This document shows, piece by piece, positions 8,030-11,768 of a stretch of 11,768 nt of DNA. Source of the stretch: an uncultured Phycisphaerales bacterium (lineage in GTDB: Bacteria; Planctomycetota; Phycisphaerae; Phycisphaerales; UBA1924). Position numbers and translations under genes: made by a program. The notes beneath the pieces were generated by a model, which was not told the DNA's origin, did not search any database, and was given only the letters and a program-made list of their open reading frames with translations. The stretch lies in NCBI GenBank assembly GCA_937879825.1, contig CALFMQ010000394.1, positions 1 through 11,768 of the forward strand, read 5' to 3'. How positions within the stretch are numbered: the stretch's first letter is position 1; the number at the start of each line of letters is the position of its first letter.

Positions 8030-8098
8030 CTCCCTCCCCCCGCCGTCATTGGGGGGGGCGGGGAAAGTATCATGAGCATCGCGAATGACGGAGGGATC
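8029..8098 (+). repeat. Repeat family A, copy 2
   Basis: It starts at the last base of the cls stop codon with GCTCCCTCCCCC and ends CGGAGGGATC. Hairpin 1 is shorter here (CCCCGCC at 8038-8044 with GGCGGGG at 8057-8063), and its loop contains a run of Gs starting at 8051. Hairpin 2 has TCAT/ATGA (8070-8073 with 8085-8088), a GA/GA internal loop, GC/GC pairs and an ATC loop. Compared with copies 1 and 3 the closing pair has changed from C-G to T-A on both arms. Confidence 0.75.
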
Positions 8099-8104
8099 GC
8101 TCAG

Positions 8105-8157
8105 CACCCTCTCCCCTTGAGGGAGAGGGTGGTCACGAAGTGACCGGGTGAGGGGTC
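8105..8157 (+). repeat. Repeat family B, copy 1
   Basis: Hairpin 1 is an 11-base-pair stem (CACCCTCTCCC at 8105-8115 with 8121-8131; ten pairs if base 8131 is used in hairpin 2). Hairpin 2 is GGTCAC, loop GAA, GTGACC (8131-8145). The tail GGGTGAGGGGTC follows. The copy at 11674 has the same plan with paired changes in hairpin 2. Repeats of this look are common between genes in many G+C-rich bacteria; I recognise the type but cannot name a registered family. Confidence 0.8.
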
Positions 8158-8167
8158 TCCCTCAAGC

Positions 8168-8206
8168 GGGTGCCATGGCTCATCTCGAAGAGTGAGCCAT
8201 GTCTCA
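8168..8206 (+). repeat. Repeat family C, copy 2, overlapping the M48 gene end
   Basis: The header GGGTGCCATGG matches copy 1. The stem ATGGCTCA/TGAGCCAT (8175-8182 with 8193-8200), one bulged T (8183), then CTC/GAG (8184-8186 with 8190-8192) closes a GAA loop. The element runs into the stop codon of the M48 gene (8204-8206), so it would fold in that gene's transcript just after the stop and may serve as its 3' end. Confidence 0.65.
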
Positions 8207-9112
8207 CGCCCCGTGCGCGCACAACCCGCACCAACTCGCCGGCGTCTCAACATCCACCATGCTCACGCTCCCCCCGCCGTACTTCGCGCGCAGCGGCTGC
8301 AAGAACTCCCGCTGGAATCGCTCCGCGTCCAGCCGCAGCGTCGTGTTCCCGAGCCCCTTCGTCCGCTCGTCGATCTGATCGATACGCCGCTGCGGGTCCG
8401 GGTGCGTCGACAGAAACTCCGGCTGACGCCCCCCCGCCGACATCTCCAGGAACAACTCCATCACGCCACGCAGCCCGCGCGGGTCGTACCCCGCCTTCCG
8501 CATGTACCGCATCCCCAATCGATCCGCCTCCAGTTCATCCTCGCGCGAGAACTTCAGCGCAAACAGCCCGCTCCCCGTCTGCAAGGTCTGCAACGCGATC
8601 TGCGTCCCCACGCCGCCATCACCCAGCACCGCGCCCGTCACCGCGATCCCGCCGTTGAGAATCAGCGCCTGCGAGATGTGCTTGTCCGCGTGCTCCGCCG
8701 TCACGTGCCCGATCTCGTGCCCCAGCACACCCGCCATCTGCGCCTCGTTCGTCAGGCGCATCGCCAGCCCCTTCGTGAAGAACACCTTCCCGCCCGGGAG
8801 CGCAAACGCGTTGATCTCGTCGGAGTTGATGAACGTGAACTCCCACGGCAACTCGCCGTAACTCCCCTCCACATAGGGCAGCATCGACCGCGCCACCCGA
8901 TCGATATACCCCGCCAGCTGCGGATCAGTAATCGCCCCGCCGTACGCCTGCGTCATCTTCGCCCCCTCCTGCGCCCCCAGCGCGATCTCCTCGTCGCGGC
9001 TCAGAAGGTTCAACTGGCTCCGGCCCGTCGCGGCGTTCGTCACACATCCCGTCATCACCATCGCAGACGACACGACAAACGCCCAAACGATCAACACGCG
9101 AACATGCAGCAT
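8204..9112 (-). CDS. M48-family metallopeptidase, outer-membrane-type lipoprotein
   Basis: From the ATG at 9112 the protein has 302 residues. It opens with a lipoprotein signal peptide (charged start, hydrophobic core, MTGC with C23 as the lipidated residue), so it should sit on the periplasmic face of a membrane. The zinc site is HEIGH (H132, E133, H136) with the third ligand probably E193 in SRxDELEAD, and the conserved STHP (H237) follows. The family degrades misfolded or misassembled envelope proteins; LoiP, BepA and YcaL of E. coli are relatives. There is no TPR region after the peptidase domain, unlike BepA, so LoiP is the closer model. The ORF stays open upstream to 9352, but that part would overlap menG, has no signal sequence, and is bypassed by a strong ribosome site at 9122-9127. 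The C-terminus overlaps repeat C2. Confidence 0.9.
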   Translation of the reverse strand: MLHVRVLIVWAFVVSSAMVMTGCVTNAATGRSQLNLLSRDEEIALGAQEGAKMTQAYGGAITDPQLAGYIDRVARSMLPYVEGSYGELPWEFTFINSDEINAFALPGGKVFFTKGLAMRLTNEAQMAGVLGHEIGHVTAEHADKHISQALILNGGIAVTGAVLGDGGVGTQIALQTLQTGSGLFALKFSREDELEADRLGMRYMRKAGYDPRGLRGVMELFLEMSAGGRQPEFLSTHPDPQRRIDQIDERTKGLGNTTLRLDAERFQREFLQPLRAKYGGGSVSMVDVETPASWCGLCAHGA

Positions 9113-9121
9113 GACTTGCGG

Positions 9122-9127
9122 CTCCTC
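9122..9127 (-). promoter_or_regulatory. Ribosome binding site fixing the M48 start
   Basis: GAGGAG on the minus strand lies nine bases before the ATG at 9112. It supports the start that places the lipoprotein signal at the N-terminus and rules against the longer open frame. The rest of the 118-base divergent gap to menG shows C-rich tracts and no convincing promoter. Confidence 0.75.
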
Positions 9128-9230
9128 GTAGCGGTGCATCCAACCCCTGATAGGGTACGCGCCCATCACCCGCCCGTCGCGCAACCCATCACGCCCCCCG
9201 TGCCCCCCCCGCGCCCTACCATGCCCCCTC

Positions 9231-10016
9231 ATGAACGCCTCCCCGCCACACCACTCGCCCCCCGCGCAGGCATGGACCGACGCCGATCTCGCGCACAACC
9301 CGCACCACGACGCCCACAAACCCGAGAAAGTCCGCGCGATGTTCGCCTCCATCGCGCACTCCTACGACCTCAACAACCGACTCCACTCCTTCGGGCGTGA
9401 CCAATCCTGGCGCAAGGCCGCCGTCCGCATGGCCGCCGTCAAACCAACCGACACCGTCCTCGATGTCGCGTGCGGCACCGGCGACCTCACCCGCGCCTTC
9501 GCCGACGCCGGCGCCGCCTCAGTCACAGGCGTCGACTTCACGCCCCAGATGCTCGACATCGCCCGCACCAAACGCCTCCACCCCAAGGCCGACGCCGCCC
9601 GCAACAACATCTCGTATCAACAAGGCGACGCCACCGCCCTCGACATCCCCGACGCCTCCTTCGATATCGTCTCCATCGCCTTCGGCCTGCGCAATGTCTC
9701 GGACCCCGCGCGCGCCCTCGCCGAGTTCCGCCGCGTCCTCAAGCCCGGCGGCCGACTCATCGTCCTCGAGTTCTCCGACCCCCGCCCCGCCCCCGTCGCG
9801 TGGCTCAACAACATCTACTGCCGCCACATCATGCCCTTCACCGCGACACTCATCGCGCGCGACAAGTCCGGCGCCTACAAGTACCTCCCCCGCTCCATCG
9901 AGACATTCCTCACCCGCGAGCAACTCGCAGCCGCCCTCCGCGCCGCGAACTTCTCCGACGTGCGCACCAAACCCCTCACCTTCGGCGTTTGCGTCTGCTG
10001 CGTGGGACTCGCCTGA
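9231..10016 (+). CDS. menG: Demethylmenaquinone methyltransferase (UbiE/MenG family)
   Basis: The product has 261 residues. It has the UbiE/MenG signature YDLNNRLHSFGRDQSWR (45-61), SAM motif I VLDVACGTGDLT (76-87), GVDFTPQML (100-108), the family block AFGLRNVSDP (150-159), LKPGGRLIVLEFSDP (170-184) and YKYLPRSIETF (216-226). It methylates the ring of demethylmenaquinone with S-adenosylmethionine, the last step of menaquinone synthesis; the ubiquinone step is done by the same family. I prefer MenG because Planctomycetota are known to use menaquinone, and no ubi or men gene is adjacent to decide it. The N-terminus carries about 30 extra polar, His/Pro-rich residues. No Shine-Dalgarno precedes the ATG at 9231; the in-frame ATG at 9339 (M37) would cut into the family domain. 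Element D begins one base past the stop. Confidence 0.92.
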   Translation: MNASPPHHSPPAQAWTDADLAHNPHHDAHKPEKVRAMFASIAHSYDLNNRLHSFGRDQSWRKAAVRMAAVKPTDTVLDVACGTGDLTRAFADAGAASVTGVDFTPQMLDIARTKRLHPKADAARNNISYQQGDATALDIPDASFDIVSIAFGLRNVSDPARALAEFRRVLKPGGRLIVLEFSDPRPAPVAWLNNIYCRHIMPFTATLIARDKSGAYKYLPRSIETFLTREQLAAALRAANFSDVRTKPLTFGVCVCCVGLA

Positions 10017-10040
10017 CGAGCCCGAAGCGCAAGCGAGGGC
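10017..10040 (+). repeat. CGAGCCCGAAGCGCAAGCGAGGGC element (D)
   Basis: It starts on the base after the menG stop. Outer stem GCCC/GGGC (10020-10023 with 10037-10040), GAA/GA internal loop, inner GC/GC pairs and a GCAA loop, which is a GNRA tetraloop if transcribed. I associate sequences of this kind with Planctomycetota genomes, where read-through of one frame gives the peptide SPKRKRG in many predicted small proteins. It occurs once in the window. The 49 bases to the next gene hold only a weak TCGAT/ATCGA inverted repeat at 10045-10063. Confidence 0.65.
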
Positions 10041-10089
10041 CCCGTCGATAGAACTTCCATCGATGCGCCAACTCCGGTCGGTGAGCTAG

Positions 10090-10611
10090 CTATTTTCGGA
10101 ATACTTGCCAGTAATACCAGTCCTCTTGAATCGTCGGCTGGTACCCCCCCTTGATCGCGCGATCGATCCACTCCTGACCGCGCTCGGGCTGAGGGAAGAC
10201 ATTCCCCGTTGGTCCCATCCAACCCTTTGGCTTCGGCACAAACAACCCATATTTCAATCGAACACCCAGCGCGTACATCGCCTCGGGATGTCCCTCTTCC
10301 GCAGCTCGCTCAACCCACTCGTACCCCTTCTCAACATCGGGGCGCGAGAACGGCCAGAGGATCACTCGATTGATCCGTCCGCTGTGATTCTCAAGCCAAC
10401 GCGCGTACTCGAACGCGCTCTCTGCGTCACCGGTCTCCGCGCGCGCCTGCATGCGCAATCCGTTCACATAAACAGGCACGATGATCACCGCGAAGCTGAA
10501 GAACGAGAAAATCGCCGCAATGAGTGCCGCCCGCTTGCTCACCATCAGGCACAACAATGGCACACCGATCAGGAGCACCGGCACAACCAACGGCAGGAAT
10601 GAAACAGGCAT
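10090..10611 (-). CDS. Membrane-anchored Sel1-like repeat protein, function unknown
   Basis: The product has 173 residues. Two hydrophobic segments (about 5-24 and 28-49) are followed by a soluble part with Sel1/TPR-like units: AESAFEYARWLEN (63-75), EKGYEWVERAAEEGHPEAMY (94-113) with ALGVRLKYG after it, and a partial GQEWIDRAIKGGYQP. Such helical repeats bind other proteins, so an adaptor role at the membrane is likely; I do not recognise an orthologue and assign no specific function. The gene is visibly less G+C-rich than its neighbours: I counted 177 G+C in 300 bases (five sequence lines) against 44 of 60 in a menG line. This may mean recent gain or weak selection. No Shine-Dalgarno is seen before the ATG at 10611. 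The open frame is long and uninterrupted, and the protein pattern is coherent, which supports a real gene. Confidence 0.75.
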   Translation of the reverse strand: MPVSFLPLVVPVLLIGVPLLCLMVSKRAALIAAIFSFFSFAVIIVPVYVNGLRMQARAETGDAESAFEYARWLENHSGRINRVILWPFSRPDVEKGYEWVERAAEEGHPEAMYALGVRLKYGLFVPKPKGWMGPTGNVFPQPERGQEWIDRAIKGGYQPTIQEDWYYWQVFRK

Positions 10612-10636
10612 CGCAGCTGATCATATGCCCAGCTCT

Positions 10637-10700
10637 TCGCTCCCTCCCCCGATCCCTATCGGGGGAGGTGTCACGAGCGCAGCGAGTGACGGAGGGGGTC
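10637..10700 (+). repeat. Repeat family A, copy 3
   Basis: It runs from TCGCTCCCTCCCCC to GGAGGGGGTC. Hairpin 1 has an 11-base-pair stem (10643-10653 with 10658-10668) in which the inner pairs GAT/ATC replace the GCC/GGC of copy 1. Hairpin 2 is GTCAC/GTGAC (10670-10674 with 10686-10690), a GA/GA internal loop, GC/GC pairs and a GCA loop. It lies just downstream of the hydrolase stop and just upstream of the Sel1-like gene. Confidence 0.8.
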
Positions 10701-10702
10701 TC

Positions 10703-11533
10703 CTATCTGTGCTCTGTGCTTTGTGTTTTGTGTTCTGTGCTCGGCCGCCCCACCCCGATCTCCTCAGTCGCGCGATCGTGCATCGCCACCGTCAGCCCGT
10801 ACCCCGCCTCGGCATGATGCTCCGACGCCCGCTCCGGCGTGTTGCACTGCCTCGATAAATGCAGCAACACCACATGCTCCCTGGGCCTGATGTGCCGCAC
10901 CGCCTTGGCACACTCCTGATTGCTCAGGTGCCCCGCGCCGCCCATGATCCGGCGCTTCAGGAACTCCGGCCGCCCGCTCGACTCCTGCATAAACGGGCAG
11001 TAGTTGCTCTCGATCGCCAAGGTGTCCACGCCCGCCAGCGTGTCCACCAATCCCCGCGTCACCCTGCCGCAATCCGTCGCGTACCCGAGCGACCCCGCGC
11101 CCGCCCCCCCCGTATCAAACCGGAATGCCGCCACGCCCAGCCCGTCGTGCGCCATCATCACCGGCGTCGCCACAACCCCCTCAACAACCTCGAACGCCTC
11201 GCCGTCGAACGCCGTGATCTTCCGCCGATCCAGGCCGATCGACCGCGCCCGACGCTGGTGCGTGCGATGCACCCGCATCCACGCCCCCGCCGGCAGCACG
11301 CTCACCCACCCCGCATGACAATGGTCCGCATCCAGGTGCGTGTACAGAATCCCGCGCACTTCCTTGAGGTCGATGCCGCTCTCTTCCATCAACCGCCGCG
11401 TCCGCCGGGGCGACAAACCCGCATCCACCAGGAACCGCGACCGCTCCCCGCCCGCGCCGCCGCCCCCCCCACGCGTCACCGTCACCACCGAGCAGTTGCC
11501 CGACGAACTCGACGCCAGCACCCGAATCGACAT
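10703..11533 (-). CDS. YycJ/WalJ-like metallo-beta-lactamase-fold hydrolase
   Basis: From the ATG at 11533 the protein has 276 residues. It begins MSIRVLASSSSGNC, the usual opening of the YycJ/WalJ group, followed by VDAGLS (36-41). The metal site reads THLDADHC: H66, D68, D70, H71, where most relatives have HxHxDH, so the second His is Asp. Other expected ligands are present: H129 (AHD), D154 (ATDCG) and H225 (LLHLS), with IESN (174-177) and GHLSN (201-205). The fold hydrolyses phosphodiesters, often nucleic acid, but the substrate here is unknown. The frame stays open upstream to 11761 with ATGs at 11605, 11629 and 11644; the far part lies within repeat B2, and 11533 fits the family, although 11605 cannot be excluded. 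The last dozen residues come from repeat E2. Confidence 0.85.
   Translation of the reverse strand: MSIRVLASSSSGNCSVVTVTRGGGGGAGGERSRFLVDAGLSPRRTRRLMEESGIDLKEVRGILYTHLDADHCHAGWVSVLPAGAWMRVHRTHQRRARSIGLDRRKITAFDGEAFEVVEGVVATPVMMAHDGLGVAAFRFDTGGAGAGSLGYATDCGRVTRGLVDTLAGVDTLAIESNYCPFMQESSGRPEFLKRRIMGGAGHLSNQECAKAVRHIRPREHVVLLHLSRQCNTPERASEHHAEAGYGLTVAMHDRATEEIGVGRPSTEHKTQSTEHR
10711..10742 (-). repeat. TGTG-rich repeat E, copy 2, inside the hydrolase 3' end
   Basis: Blocks GCTCTGTGC (10711-10719) and TTGTGTTCTG (10728-10737) match copy 1 at 2156-2180, with extra TGTG units between them. On the minus strand it encodes the tail STEHKTQSTEH of the hydrolase just before its TAG. As at odhB, the element lies at the 3' end of a minus-strand gene. 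Confidence 0.45.
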
Positions 11534-11673
11534 CCGCACCCCGACCGCACCCCCCGCCCGCGCCTCACCCCCCGACGCGACATCAACCCGCACCGCTTCG
11601 CGCATGTGATCGTCCCAGAGCGTCGGCATCCGTGCCCGTGTCATCGCCCAAACACTACCAGATGCTCGCGATG

Positions 11674-11727
11674 CACCCTCTCCCCTCGAGGGAGAGGGTG
11701 GCGACGAAGTCGCCGGGTGAGGGGGAC
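11674..11727 (+). repeat. Repeat family B, copy 2
   Basis: Hairpin 1 is CACCCTCTCCC (11674-11684) paired with 11690-11700. Hairpin 2 is GGCGAC, loop GAA, GTCGCC (11700-11714). The tail is GGGTGAGGGGGAC. It lies upstream of the hydrolase in a 235-base stretch (11534-11768) that otherwise shows a coding-like frame of uncertain use near the gene and no clear promoter. Confidence 0.8.
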
Positions 11728-11738
11728 TCAACAAGTGC

Positions 11739-11768
11739 CGGGTGCCACCGCTTGTCGTCACAAAAGGA
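11739..11768 (+). repeat. Possible repeat family C, copy 3, cut by the window edge
   Basis: CGGGTGCCACCG resembles the family C header GGGTGCCATGG and is followed by CTTGTCGTC, which could be the left arm of a stem. The right arm would lie beyond the window, so this is a tentative call. Confidence 0.3.

Noticed and set aside
8217..9307. 17-base exact direct repeat GCGCACAACCCGCACCA at 8217-8233 and 9291-9307
   Set aside because: Both copies lie within coding sequence (M48 and menG, opposite strands), flanks do not match, and by a rough estimate such a match is not very improbable in G+C-rich DNA of this length.
9113..9352. Upstream extension of the M48 gene by 80 residues
   Set aside because: It would overlap menG, would bury the lipoprotein signal peptide, and is contradicted by the GAGGAG site before the ATG at 9112.
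1984..10700. CRISPR array or tandem repeat system
   Set aside because: The repeats are dispersed singly over kilobases with no regular spacers and no cas genes.
11534..11761. Upstream extension of the hydrolase frame by 76 residues
   Set aside because: The far part runs through repeat B2, the sequence is low in complexity, and the family normally begins at the MSIRVLAS start. A start at 11605 remains a minor possibility.
1..11768. A novel multi-gene defence or biosynthetic system
   Set aside because: All but one of the genes belong to recognised families, mostly housekeeping, and the alternating strands give no gene cluster apart from odhAB. The unusual signal is in the repeats.

Overview
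The window is G+C-rich chromosomal DNA, probably from a planctomycete and most likely the Phycisphaerae branch. I infer this from the BtpA-type protein, an HU protein with a Lys/Thr/Ala-rich N-terminal tail, a MenG-type methyltransferase, and intergenic repeats of a kind I associate with Planctomycetota (especially the 24-base element at 10017). There is no rRNA, tRNA, CRISPR array, transposase gene or phage gene. The protein-coding content is ordinary core metabolism and envelope biology.

Layout, left to right: the 3' part of a BtpA/SgcQ-family TIM-barrel gene (+, to 751); a hairpin between convergent genes; an HU-type DNA-binding protein (-, 833-1234); a 318-base divergent intergenic region; a single-domain PilZ protein (+, 1553-1879); a 300-base repeat-rich convergent gap; the odhB-odhA pair for the E2 and E1 subunits of 2-oxoglutarate dehydrogenase (-, 2180-6404, one operon with a good terminator at 2122-2145); a divergent gap; cardiolipin synthase (+, 6569-8029); a convergent gap built almost wholly of repeats; an M48-family lipoprotein metallopeptidase (-, 8204-9112); MenG/UbiE methyltransferase (+, 9231-10016); a less G+C-rich membrane-anchored Sel1-like protein (-, 10090-10611); and a YycJ-like metallo-beta-lactamase-fold hydrolase (-, 10703-11533).

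Apart from odhAB the genes look like single transcription units on alternating strands. Cardiolipin synthase, the M48 lipoprotein and MenG are all envelope or quinone functions, and odhAB supplies the TCA cycle, but the arrangement does not suggest one pathway.

The most interesting content is between the genes. At least three families of short structured repeats (called A, B and C here) occur two or three times each, and further related hairpins are present. Within each family the stems differ between copies but both arms change together, so pairing is kept. A and B share one architecture: a C-rich/G-rich long hairpin, a small GTCAC/GTGAC-type hairpin, then a G-rich tail. The small hairpins of B and C end in GAA loops closed by C-G, and one copy of A ends in a GCA loop. 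These are GNA triloops, which are known to make very stable DNA mini-hairpins. I infer small REP/MITE-like elements acting as folded single-stranded DNA or RNA. A separate TGTG-rich sequence touches the end of odhB and also supplies the C-terminus of the hydrolase. The hydrolase has Asp in place of the second His of the usual HxHxDH metal motif.
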